Below, piece by piece: positions 43,816 through 52,711 of a stretch of DNA of 64,000 bases (position 1 is the stretch's first letter; every line of letters begins with the position of its first letter). The notes under the pieces were generated by a model. That model had not been told where the DNA came from. It worked only from the letters and a program-made list of their open reading frames with translations, and did not search any database. Location of the stretch: assembly GCA_900757185.1 (NCBI GenBank), contig CAAEMX010000060.1:76544-140543 (forward strand), in the 5' to 3' direction. The translations under genes were made by a program, and so were the position numbers. Source of the stretch: an uncultured Collinsella sp. (lineage in GTDB: Bacteria > Actinomycetota > Coriobacteriia > Coriobacteriales > Coriobacteriaceae).

Positions 43816-46800
43816 ATGCAGGCAGATTCCGCTCAGCAGCAGGGCCTTTATCGCCCCGAATTCGACCACGATGCATGCGGCATCGGCGCGCTTGCCGATA
43901 TCAACGGCGAGCGCCATCACCAGATTCTGGATGACGCGCTGTCCATTTTGGTTAACTTGGAGCACCGCGGTGGCACGGGCCTCGAGAAGAACACCGGCGA
44001 CGGCGCTGGCATCCTGTTCCAGGTCCCGCATCACTTTTTTCGTAAAGAGGCTCAAAAGTGCGGCCAGATTCTGCCGGCAGAGGGCGACTATGGCGTGGCC
44101 ATGCTGTTCTTTCCGCAGGACGATAAGGGCGTAGAGGATGCCCGTCGCGTGTTTGAGGAAGGCTGCGCCGAGGCCGGCGTGCCGCTGCTCTTTTGGCGCG
44201 AGGTGCCGGTCGATCCGCACAATCTGGGCGAGACGGCCCGCGCCTGTATGCCTACTATCCTGCAGGCATTCCTGGGCCGTCCGGACGACACGCCCGCCGG
44301 CGATGCCTTTGAGCGTCGCCTGTACGTGTGCCGCCGCACCATCGAGAAGAAGGCCGACGCTGAGTTCGCTCTGCGCGACAAGATCTTCTACGTGTGCTCC
44401 ATGAGCTCGCGCACTATCGTGTACAAGGGCATGCTCGTCGCCACACAGATGCGCCGCTTCTTCATCGACCTCAACGACGCCGCCGTCAAAACGGCCGTGG
44501 CGCTCGTCCACTCGCGCTACTCCACCAACACCACGCCCAGCTGGGAGCGTGCGCACCCCAACCGCTTTATCATCCATAACGGCGAGATCAACACCCTCAA
44601 GGGCAACGTCAACTGGATTCGCGCCCGCGAACCCAACCTGTACAGCCCCGTGCTGCAGCACGATCTTGAGCGCGTGATGCCCATCATCAACCGCGAGGGT
44701 TCCGACTCCGCGATTCTGGACAACGTGCTCGAATTCTTGGTCATGAACGGTCGCCCGCTCACGCGTGCCGCGTCCATGCTGCTGCCCGAGCCGTGGGACC
44801 ACAACGACAGCCTGAGTGAGGAGCGCCGCGCCTACGACGCTTACCAGTCCATGCTCATGGAGCCGTGGGATGGCCCGGCCGCCATCGCCTTTACCGACGG
44901 CCGTACCTTGGGTGCCGCCCTCGACCGTAACGGCCTGCGTCCCGCCCGCTACTATGTGACGCGCGACGGTCGTTTTATGCTGGCAAGCGAGGTAGGCACC
45001 ATCGAGGTGAGCCCCGAGAACATCCTGACGAGCGGCTGCCTGGGACCAGGCCAGATGCTCGAGGTCGACTTTGCCCGCGGTCGCGTCATCTACAACGATG
45101 AGCTGCGCGCCCGTTACGCTAAGGAAAAGCCCTACCGTGATTGGATTGCCGAGGAGACGCTGACCGTCGACGCGCTCGATAGGCCTGCCGCGGCAACGCC
45201 CGCCGAGGACGCCGAGGTGCCCGCCGCCGTGCGTATGGCCAAGCTCGGCTACCACTGGGATGACGTCGACGAGGTCGTGCGTCCCATGGCCCAGCAGGGC
45301 AAGGCACCGCTCGCCTCGATGGGCATCGATGCGCCGCTGGCCTGCCTGTCCAAGAAGACGCGCTCGTTCTTTGACTACTTCTATCAGCTGTTCGCCCAGG
45401 TCACGAACCCGCCGATCGACGCCCTGCGCGAGCATATGGTCACCTCGACCACGCTCTACCTGGGCAATCACGGTAACCTGCTCGAGGACTCCCGTACGGC
45501 CTGCCAGCTGGTTCGCTTGGAGCGACCGCTGCTGAGCAAGGAGGAGTTTGACCGCATTTGCGCCATCGACCGCGTGGGCTTTAAGACCCGCCGTTTCCGT
45601 GCCGTGTACCGCCGCAATGCCGGCGAGGGCGCGCTGCAGGCTGCGCTCAAGCAGCTTGCAGAGGACGTTGAGGCTGCGGTGCGCGATGGCGTGAACATCG
45701 TGGTGCTGAGCGATCGCGCCGCTGCGGGCGAGGTCCCCGTGCCGTCGCTGCTCGCCGTGGGTTGCGTGCACAACCATCTGATCCGTGCCGGCGTGCGCAC
45801 CTTTGCCGATATCGTGGTGGAGTGCGGCGACGCCGTGTCCCCGCACGACTTTGCGGCGCTGGTGGGCTACTCCGCGAGCGGCATCTATCCGTATAACGCG
45901 CATGCGTGCATCCGCGATCTGGCGGCACACGGCGACCTGGACGTGACGGCCGAGCAGGGCATCGCCAACTACAATAAGGCTGCGACCGCCGGCATTGTCT
46001 CCATCATGTCCAAGATGGGCATCTCCACGGTGCAGAGCTACCATTCGGCGCAGATCTTCGAGGCCGTGGGCTTTACGCCGGAGTTCGTCAACGCGTACTT
46101 CGCCGGCACGGTGAGCCGTGTGGGCGGTATGGGTGTCGAGGACGTTGAGCGCGAGCAAAACGAGCGCTACGACGCCGCACTCGCCATCCTTAAGAGCCCG
46201 GCTCCCGATCAGCTGCCCACACTGGGCCTGACAAAGTGGCGCCCGCTCGGCGGCGAGGATCACCTCATCGATCCGCAGACTGTCTACTTGCTGCAGACCG
46301 CCTGCCGTGAGGACAGCTACGACACCTTTAAGGAGTACAGCGCCCGCCTGCACCGCACCGGCCGTGCCGTGCGCCTGCGCGACCTGCTGGACTTTGATGC
46401 CAGCGGCCGCACTCCGGTGGCACTCGACGAGGTGGAGCCTGCACTCAACATCGTCCGCCGCTTTAACACCGGTGCCATGTCGTACGGCTCCATCAGCAAA
46501 GAGGCACACGAGTGCATGGCCATCGCCATGAACCGCCTACACGGCCGTTCCAACTCGGGCGAGGGCGGCGAGGACCCGCGTCGCGAGACCCCGCTGGCCA
46601 ACGGCGACTCCAAGAACTCCGCGATCAAGCAGGTGGCAAGCGCGCGCTTTGGCGTGACGAGCCGCTACCTTTGCAGCGCCTTCGAGATTCAGATTAAGAT
46701 GGCCCAGGGCGCCAAGCCCGGCGAGGGTGGCCACCTGCCCGGCAAGAAGGTCTACCCCTGGATCGCCGAGGTCCGTCAGTCCACGCCCGGCATCGGCCTG

Positions 46801-48513
46801 ATCTCGCCTCCGCCGCACCATGACATCTACTCCATCGAGGACCTGGCAGAGCTGATCTTTGACCTTAAGAACGCCAACCCCGGTGCGCGCGTGTCGGTCA
46901 AGCTGGTCAGCGAGGCCGGCGTCGGTACCATCGCCACCGGTGTTGCCAAGGGTGCCGCCGACAAGATCTTGATCAGCGGCCACAATGGCGGCTCGGGTGC
47001 CGCGGCGCGCGATTCGATCTGGCACGCGGGTCTGCCGCTGGAGCTCGGTCTTGCCGAGGCCCAGCAGACGCTGCTGCAAAACGGCCTGCGCTCGCGCGTG
47101 GTGCTCGAGGCCGACGGCAAGCTCATGGACGGTACCGATGTCGCCGTCGCCTGCCTGCTGGGCGCCGAGGAGTTTGGCTTTGCGACCATGCCGCTCATCT
47201 CGATGGGCTGCCTCATGCAGCGCGACTGCCAGCAGGATACCTGCCCCGCCGGCATCGCCACGCAAAACTGCCGCCTGCGTCGCGGCTTCCGCGGCAAGCC
47301 CGAGCACGTCGAGCGCTTTATGCTCTTTGTTGCCGAGCAACTGCGCGAGGTCATGGCGAGCCTGGGCTTCCGCACCGTCGACGAGATGGTCGGCCATCCC
47401 GAGTGCTTGCGCCAGATCGAGGTCCCGGGCAATCGCAAAGCTAACCTGCTGAATCTGTCGCCCGTACTGGCAAGCGCGACCTGTGAGTTTGGTGCCCATA
47501 TCCCGGGTGCCGACGGTCGTCACTTCCTGCCGCAGATGGCCGCGGACAGCGAGCTCAACAAGACGCTCGACTCCACGCTGTTCGTGCCCTATACGGCCGA
47601 TGCCCGTGCCCACTTGCGTCCGATTCGCTTCCGCGCTGATATCGCCAACGTCAACCGTTGCGTGGGCACCATCCTGGGTAACGCGGTGACCAAGGCACAT
47701 CCCGAGGGCCTGCCCGCCGGCTCCATCACCATCGATTGCGATGGATCGGCCGGTCAGAGCTTTGGCGCCTTCCTGCCGCGCGGCATTACGCTCAACGTGT
47801 GCGGCGACGCCAACGACTACTTTGGCAAGGGCCTTTCGGGCGGCGAGGTGTCGGTGCGCCCCAACCCGCATGCGACCTATAAGTTCGACGAAAACATCAT
47901 CGTGGGCAACGTTGCGTTCTTTGGCGCCACGAGCGGCCGTGGCTTCATCAACGGCCTGGCCGGCCAGCGCTTTGGCGTACGCAACTCCGGTGCCACCGTG
48001 GTGGTCGAGGGTTGCGGCAACCACGGTTGCGAGTACATGACGGGTGGCCTGGCGCTCATCCTGGGCGAGGTCGGGCAGAACTTCGCTGCCGGCATGACGG
48101 GTGGCGTGGCTTATGTCTTTGACCAGTACGGCACGCTCGATGCCCGCGTGAACCACGAGAGCGTTGAGCTCAAGGCCCCGACTGCCGGCGAGCTGGCGCA
48201 GATTCGCGAGCTCATCCAGGAGCACGTGGACGCGACGCAGAGCCCGCGCGGCATCAAGCTGCTCTACAGCTTTGAGACGATGAGCAAGCACTTTGTGAAG
48301 GTCATTCCGACCGAGTACGAGCGTGTGCTGGCGATTGTCGCTGCGAGCGAGGCTGCCGGCAAGACACATGCGCAGGCAGAGGAACTGGCGTTTGACATTG
48401 TGACCGGTCGCGCGAGTGCCGCGGATGTCGCTCGCTTCGATGTCGCGGGCGGTGCTGCGGGCACTGCGTCCGTGGCCGCCAGCTCTGTTGCTTCGACCAA
48501 GAAGGAGGCGTAA
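43816..48513 (+). CDS. gltB: Glutamate synthase large subunit
   Basis: Makes two glutamates from glutamine and 2-oxoglutarate, with GltD supplying electrons from NADPH. The 1565-residue chain starts with a 20-residue propeptide before Cys21 (FDHDACGIG), the nucleophile of the class II glutaminase domain (to ~430). The central and FMN-binding domains follow, with GHNGGSGAAARDSIWHAGLP. The 3Fe-4S cysteines are in CLMQRDCQQDTCPAGIATQ, and the C-terminal Gly-rich GxGxG helix domain begins around residue 1270. The length is usual. GGGGAGG precedes the ATG. gltD follows after five bases. Confidence 0.97.
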   Translation: MQADSAQQQGLYRPEFDHDACGIGALADINGERHHQILDDALSILVNLEHRGGTGLEKNTGDGAGILFQVPHHFFRKEAQKCGQILPAEGDYGVAMLFFPQDDKGVEDARRVFEEGCAEAGVPLLFWREVPVDPHNLGETARACMPTILQAFLGRPDDTPAGDAFERRLYVCRRTIEKKADAEFALRDKIFYVCSMSSRTIVYKGMLVATQMRRFFIDLNDAAVKTAVALVHSRYSTNTTPSWERAHPNRFIIHNGEINTLKGNVNWIRAREPNLYSPVLQHDLERVMPIINREGSDSAILDNVLEFLVMNGRPLTRAASMLLPEPWDHNDSLSEERRAYDAYQSMLMEPWDGPAAIAFTDGRTLGAALDRNGLRPARYYVTRDGRFMLASEVGTIEVSPENILTSGCLGPGQMLEVDFARGRVIYNDELRARYAKEKPYRDWIAEETLTVDALDRPAAATPAEDAEVPAAVRMAKLGYHWDDVDEVVRPMAQQGKAPLASMGIDAPLACLSKKTRSFFDYFYQLFAQVTNPPIDALREHMVTSTTLYLGNHGNLLEDSRTACQLVRLERPLLSKEEFDRICAIDRVGFKTRRFRAVYRRNAGEGALQAALKQLAEDVEAAVRDGVNIVVLSDRAAAGEVPVPSLLAVGCVHNHLIRAGVRTFADIVVECGDAVSPHDFAALVGYSASGIYPYNAHACIRDLAAHGDLDVTAEQGIANYNKAATAGIVSIMSKMGISTVQSYHSAQIFEAVGFTPEFVNAYFAGTVSRVGGMGVEDVEREQNERYDAALAILKSPAPDQLPTLGLTKWRPLGGEDHLIDPQTVYLLQTACREDSYDTFKEYSARLHRTGRAVRLRDLLDFDASGRTPVALDEVEPALNIVRRFNTGAMSYGSISKEAHECMAIAMNRLHGRSNSGEGGEDPRRETPLANGDSKNSAIKQVASARFGVTSRYLCSAFEIQIKMAQGAKPGEGGHLPGKKVYPWIAEVRQSTPGIGLISPPPHHDIYSIEDLAELIFDLKNANPGARVSVKLVSEAGVGTIATGVAKGAADKILISGHNGGSGAAARDSIWHAGLPLELGLAEAQQTLLQNGLRSRVVLEADGKLMDGTDVAVACLLGAEEFGFATMPLISMGCLMQRDCQQDTCPAGIATQNCRLRRGFRGKPEHVERFMLFVAEQLREVMASLGFRTVDEMVGHPECLRQIEVPGNRKANLLNLSPVLASATCEFGAHIPGADGRHFLPQMAADSELNKTLDSTLFVPYTADARAHLRPIRFRADIANVNRCVGTILGNAVTKAHPEGLPAGSITIDCDGSAGQSFGAFLPRGITLNVCGDANDYFGKGLSGGEVSVRPNPHATYKFDENIIVGNVAFFGATSGRGFINGLAGQRFGVRNSGATVVVEGCGNHGCEYMTGGLALILGEVGQNFAAGMTGGVAYVFDQYGTLDARVNHESVELKAPTAGELAQIRELIQEHVDATQSPRGIKLLYSFETMSKHFVKVIPTEYERVLAIVAASEAAGKTHAQAEELAFDIVTGRASAADVARFDVAGGAAGTASVAASSVASTKKEA

Positions 48514-48518
48514 GTGCC

Positions 48519-50000
48519 ATGGGTAAGCCCGGTGCTTTTCTTGATATCGATCGCGTGACCCACGAGCTTCGCCCCGTGGAGGAGCGCAGTCGCGATTTCG
48601 ATCCGCTGTACGTGGAGCTCGATGACGACGCACGTCGCGCCCAGGCGAGCCGCTGCATGATGTGCGGCGTGGCGTTTTGCCAGATGGGCGCGAGCTTTGG
48701 CAAGGCGCGCCCGAGCGGCTGCCCGCTGCACAACTTGATTCCCGAGTGGAACGAGCTAGTGTACCGCGGCCGCTGGGATGAGGCTGCCGAGCGCCTGTCG
48801 CTCACCTCGCCCATGCCTGAGTTTACGAGCCGCGTGTGCCCGGCGCTGTGCGAGGCCGCGTGCAACCTGGGTTCGGTCGACGGCCAGCCCACGACGATCC
48901 ATGACAACGAGCGTGCGATCAGCGACCACGAATGGGCAAACGGTGGCCCGCGCCGCTTTGAGCCGGCGGGGGAGGACGCGCCCTCGGTCGCCGTGGTTGG
49001 TTCCGGCCCGGCTGGCCTGGTGGCTGCATGGGAACTTGCGCGTCGCGGTGCCCGCGTGACGGTGTTTGAGCGTGACGACCGCCCGGGCGGCCTGCTCATG
49101 TATGGCATTCCCAACATGAAGCTCGAGAAGTCCGTGGTCGAGCGTCGCGTGGCGCTCATGCGCGAGCTGGGTATTGTGTTCGAGCTGGGCGCCGACGTGA
49201 GCGATCCCAAGGTTACCGCCAGGCTCGACGACTTTGACGCCGTCGTGGTGGCTGCCGGCGCCCGTGCTCCGCGTGGGCTTTCGGCTGCGAACATTGATGC
49301 CCCGGGCGTGGTGTATGCCGTGGACTACCTGACGGCTTCGACCGTCTCGGTGCTCGATGGCGGTGAGCCTGCTATTGACGCGCGCGGCCTGGACGTCGTG
49401 GTCATTGGCGGTGGCGATACCGGCAACGACTGCGTGGGTACCGCGGTGCGTCAGGGCGCGCGCAGCGTGCGCCAGTTTGAGTTCTTGCCGGCTGCGCCCG
49501 ATAAGCGCGCGGCGAACAACCCCTGGCCGCAGTGGCCCAACGTTAAGAAGACCGACTACGGCCAGCAGGAGGCTATCGCTGCGATGGGTGGCGAGATGCG
49601 TGCCTGGGGCGTGGATACGCTCGAGGTGTTGCTGGACAAGAAGGGTGCGGCTGCGGGTCTGCGCGTGGTCGATCTGGACTGGTCGGCGGGAAAGCCCGAG
49701 CGCATCGCTGGTTCCGAGCACGAGGTGCCGGCGCAGTTGGTGCTCATCGCCTGCGGTTTTACGGGCCCGGAGCACGGTGTGTTCAATGCAGTGAGCGTGC
49801 CTGTTGCCACCGCTGGTCGTCCGCTGCCGGTGATGGCTGCCGAGGGTTCGCATCTCGCGGCTCGCACGGAGGGCGTCGCCGCGGATGCCGCGCCGGTGTA
49901 TGTGGCGGGTGATGCCCGCAACGGCAGCTCGCTCGTGGTGAACGCCATGGCCGATGCCCTGGCCTGCGCAGCCGAAGTCGCCGACGCGCTGGAGCTGTAA
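48519..50000 (+). CDS. gltD: Glutamate synthase small subunit
   Basis: FAD- and iron-sulfur-containing NADPH oxidase part of glutamate synthase. The N-terminal cysteine clusters are SRCMMCGVAFCQ, SGCPL and VCPALCEAACNLG (two 4Fe-4S sites). The FAD-binding VAVVGSGPAGLVAAWELARRG is near residue 160 and the NADPH-binding VVVIGGGDTGNDCVGTAVRQG near 295. 493 residues is normal. It is cotranscribed with gltB. Immediately after the stop comes a GGGGAC stem-loop. Confidence 0.97.
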   Translation: MGKPGAFLDIDRVTHELRPVEERSRDFDPLYVELDDDARRAQASRCMMCGVAFCQMGASFGKARPSGCPLHNLIPEWNELVYRGRWDEAAERLSLTSPMPEFTSRVCPALCEAACNLGSVDGQPTTIHDNERAISDHEWANGGPRRFEPAGEDAPSVAVVGSGPAGLVAAWELARRGARVTVFERDDRPGGLLMYGIPNMKLEKSVVERRVALMRELGIVFELGADVSDPKVTARLDDFDAVVVAAGARAPRGLSAANIDAPGVVYAVDYLTASTVSVLDGGEPAIDARGLDVVVIGGGDTGNDCVGTAVRQGARSVRQFEFLPAAPDKRAANNPWPQWPNVKKTDYGQQEAIAAMGGEMRAWGVDTLEVLLDKKGAAAGLRVVDLDWSAGKPERIAGSEHEVPAQLVLIACGFTGPEHGVFNAVSVPVATAGRPLPVMAAEGSHLAARTEGVAADAAPVYVAGDARNGSSLVVNAMADALACAAEVADALEL

Positions 50001-50002
50001 AG

Positions 50003-50031
50003 TAGTCATTTAAGAACGTCCCCAATGACTA
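50003..50031 (-). repeat. GGGGAC stem-loop after gltD, copy 8
   Basis: TAGTCATT/AATGACTA arms around TAAGAACGTCCCC, the reverse complement of the loop in the 7547 copy. A partial second palindrome (GACTAG, CTAGTC) follows to about 50055. Confidence 0.6.
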
Positions 50032-50055
50032 GTCATTTTTTGTCTAGTCGTTGGG

Positions 50056-50353
50056 GGCACTCTTTGCGAGCGATTTACTCGTTTGTCGACGTACGGGTGT
50101 TCATTTGGCGACTTCTTGGGCTGTGGTCACCTGTTGTTTCTGTGGTGGCTGCGGGCATCTGGCTCAAAAGGGCGGGTTGGCTGTCTATGTCTACCTGCGG
50201 TTTCTTTGCGGTACGCTCATTCGGTCAAGTGCCCCGTCAAGTGTTTGGTTAGCATCTGGTTTGCAGCCGAAGGCCTATTTTGCCCGCGCTGGTCGTGGCT
50301 GCCCACCCTCCTCGTAAGCTCAAATTGAGGTCCATCAGTTTGAGGAGGATGCC
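50056..50353. other. Gap between gltD and the next gene
   Basis: I see no supported gene, terminator or clear promoter here. Small open frames on both strands lack ribosome-binding sites and family resemblance. Confidence 0.4.
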
Positions 50354-51061
50354 ATGACTGACCACGCTTTTGACCGAGCAGAGCTGGCTGAAGCCGTCGG
50401 CAACGATATTGCCGACATGGCTCACTTTTGGATGCTGCGGAAGTTTCAATTCCTGGAGCCGGCGCGCGAACAGTTCGAGGTCATTGTCGACCCGTGGCTC
50501 AGCTATTGCGAGGGGCCTTCTCAAAACGAAATCATGGCCTACAACATGGCGTTTACCGATTGGCTGCTCTTTGAGCGCCCCTATCGCCATGGCAAAACTC
50601 TGCTCGAGCTATATGTTGACGAGCCGCCGGCATCGCTTTCGCCTGCCTCGCTCAAGCGGCTCGAGCAGGTACGCGACACGCAGTATTTCTCGCGCTTTGG
50701 CATTTTGGACAAGAATCCTGCGTCCGGCATGGTCGTGCTGAAGGACACGCGCACCGATCATCGCTTTGATGTCTACGACCCGCATATCGTGCGGAAGGAG
50801 CATTGGAACGACGGCGCGATTGCGGTGCGCCTCGCCTGCGTCGACGATGTCTGGCTTACGGCGGGACAGCTCTACCTGTATGACATCGCGCGCCTGAACG
50901 ACACGGCGGTCGATGGGCCGGGTGCGGTGCATCCCGAGGATCTGCAGGACGGCTTTGACACCTCGTGCATCAGCTTCTTCTTGCGTCTGGTCCGCGACAT
51001 CATGGGCGCCCAGGGGCGGTACGTAAAGTCCCTCAACATCTACGAACAGGAGTGGGAGTAG
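50354..51061 (+). CDS. Protein of unknown function, 235 residues
   Basis: Not recognised. A soluble, acidic protein (pI clearly low by eye) without signal peptide or membrane segments. Notable stretches are NEIMAYNMAFTDWLLFERP, DTQYFSRFGILDKNPASG and VDDVWLTAGQLYLYDIARL. A beta-rich middle part (residues ~115-165) resembles a small barrel but I cannot name the fold. GAGGAGG before ATG 50354 supports real translation. The stop is 40 bp from palindromic array C. The next gene is on the same strand beyond that array. Confidence 0.75.
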   Translation: MTDHAFDRAELAEAVGNDIADMAHFWMLRKFQFLEPAREQFEVIVDPWLSYCEGPSQNEIMAYNMAFTDWLLFERPYRHGKTLLELYVDEPPASLSPASLKRLEQVRDTQYFSRFGILDKNPASGMVVLKDTRTDHRFDVYDPHIVRKEHWNDGAIAVRLACVDDVWLTAGQLYLYDIARLNDTAVDGPGAVHPEDLQDGFDTSCISFFLRLVRDIMGAQGRYVKSLNIYEQEWE

Positions 51062-51100
51062 AGGATGGGCGGTTGTCGCCTGCCTTGCCTTCTGCCCTTT

Positions 51101-51320
51101 TGTCTCGATCTGTAACGTTTGGGGACAAAAACCAGTCTATCTGTTACAGACCGAGACGAATGCTTGGGCGCCGCTGGTTTGTCTAAATCTGTAACGTTTA
51201 GGGGCCTGGAGAACGTCTTACTGTTACAGATCGAGACGTTTGGCACCTGGCTGGGGGGGGATGTCTCAATCTGTAACATCTACAGTCCAAAAATCGGTCT
51301 TCCTGTTACAGGTCGAAACG
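51101..51320. repeat. 80-bp palindromic array C (3 units), before the nuclease-like gene
   Basis: Units 51101-51158, 51180-51238 and 51262-51320, 79 and 82 bp apart. Arms are the TGTCTCGATCTGTAAC type with small changes. The last unit ends 10 bp before the ribosome-binding site of the next gene, so the array occupies its promoter region. Confidence 0.8.
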
Positions 51321-51345
51321 TTTGTCGGCGGAGGCAACGGTGACG

Positions 51346-52416
51346 ATGGTCCATTTGTCCGATGTGGTGGTGATGGAAGTGTCTAATACCGTTTTCAAGC
51401 ACAAGCATACGACTCGCAACACGTTGGCGCGGAATAGGATGCTCGCGCGACTCACGGAGGCGACCGAGCAAGGTGCGCTGCTCGCAACGCATGACAATGC
51501 CGAGCTCATGTGGCTACGGCGTCATGTGGGAACCGATGATATTGCGGAGCCCGAGCCGTATTTGTTCTGCTTTCAACATGATTGGGGTGTACTGACGCCG
51601 GCGGAGCGAGCGCTGCGTACCATCAAAGGGCTTGCAGAGTTTCATCCCGATTGGGCGTTTTGGGGTTATGGCGCGGCACTTTTGTGGGGTCTGGAGGTGC
51701 CGAATGATCTGCTTGGGTCGCGTTTTCTTGTTAAGACGGGTTGTTCGGTGACGTTGAGCGGCGGGTGCAGGTTGTTGCGTCCGCAGATGGCGGGCGCACT
51801 CGAGCATGTTGATGGCGTGCGGGTGACGTCGTTTTGGCGCACGGTGGAGGATTGCCTACTGCGTGCGCCGTTCTCCTACGGGTTGGCGATTGCCGATTCT
51901 GCACTGCGGGCGAAAGGCGTATCACGTGGGGATTTGTGCGAGCGTCTCTGCGCCGATTGCGAGGGCAGGCGAGGTTATCGCAGGGCACAGGTGATTGCGT
52001 CGTATGCGGACGGGCTGTCTGAAAACGGCGGCGAGTCTCGGTTCCGAGCATTCTTTATTGCGTACGGCTTTCCGGTTCCGGAGCTGCAGGTGGAGTTTCG
52101 CGACCCGCTCGATCCGAGCCAGGTGTTTCGCGTCGACTATTTTTGGCGGCTCGAGGACGGGACGTGTGTCATCGGCGAGCTTGACGGAAAGGGGAAGTAC
52201 ACCTTGCAGAGCGGCGAGGGTCGGGAGTCGGTTGACCCATTCGTGGCAGAGCGTCAGCGGGAATCTCATCTGACAATGCTCGGGCATAAGGTGCTTCGGT
52301 TTACGTTTAACGAACTCAAAGGCCCGGGGAAGCTAGTCGAGAAAATGAGGCTGGCGGGTATTCCTCGGCAGGTTGAATTGGCTGAGGAGTGGAGACGCCA
52401 GTGGTATGGGCGCTGA
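51346..52416 (+). CDS. Protein with C-terminal PD-(D/E)XK-like nuclease motif
   Basis: About 356 residues in two parts. The N-terminal ~230 residues look like the AbiEi-type or related actinobacterial module: LLATHDNAELMWLRRHVG, LTPAERALRTIKGLAEFHPDWAFWG and TSFWRTVEDCLL. The last ~100 residues have a restriction-endonuclease-like pattern: RVDYFW, then GELDGKGKY (Asp, then ExDxK), then HLTMLGHKVLRFTFNEL, as in DUF559/Vsr-like proteins. DNA cleavage is inferred, and the cellular role is unknown. Start is uncertain: GTG 51340 and ATG 51346 share GGAGG at 51330. Palindromic arrays stand directly before and after the gene. Confidence 0.75.
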   Translation: MVHLSDVVVMEVSNTVFKHKHTTRNTLARNRMLARLTEATEQGALLATHDNAELMWLRRHVGTDDIAEPEPYLFCFQHDWGVLTPAERALRTIKGLAEFHPDWAFWGYGAALLWGLEVPNDLLGSRFLVKTGCSVTLSGGCRLLRPQMAGALEHVDGVRVTSFWRTVEDCLLRAPFSYGLAIADSALRAKGVSRGDLCERLCADCEGRRGYRRAQVIASYADGLSENGGESRFRAFFIAYGFPVPELQVEFRDPLDPSQVFRVDYFWRLEDGTCVIGELDGKGKYTLQSGEGRESVDPFVAERQRESHLTMLGHKVLRFTFNELKGPGKLVEKMRLAGIPRQVELAEEWRRQWYGR

Positions 52417-52423
52417 GAGGTTT

Positions 52424-52563
52424 TGTCTCGATCTGTAACGTTTTGAGGCTGTTTGAGCTCGTAATTGTTACAGATCGAGACAAGCCGGTGAAACGTCGAC
52501 CGAATGTCTCGATCTGTAACATCAGGGGGCCCAATAACCCTGTACCTGTTATAGATCGAGAGA
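52424..52563. repeat. 80-bp palindromic array D (2 units), after the nuclease-like gene
   Basis: Units 52424-52482 and 52505-52563, 81 bp apart, beginning eight bases after the stop of the nuclease-like gene. The remaining gap to the amidohydrolase has a -10-like GATAAT near 52669. Confidence 0.8.
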
Positions 52564-52711
52564 TTTCCCTAGTGCCGCTGGGATGGGACTGCAACGTATT
52601 CCGTCCCCCACATCCTCTCTTCCTTCCGTTAACCGATGCGTCTGCAGCAATCCGGCGGGACTAGGTGATAATGGACAAATGTTCAAGTTAATCGTGAGGG
52701 AGGAGCTCGAT

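Noticed and set aside
43792..46509. A minus-strand open frame of 905 codons opposite gltB
   Set aside because: Shadow of the strongly supported gltB frame; Ala/Gly/Leu/Val/His-biased with no family signature.
50025..50328. Three small plus-strand open frames after gltD
   Set aside because: They overlap one another in different frames, start within a stem-loop and lack ribosome-binding sites.
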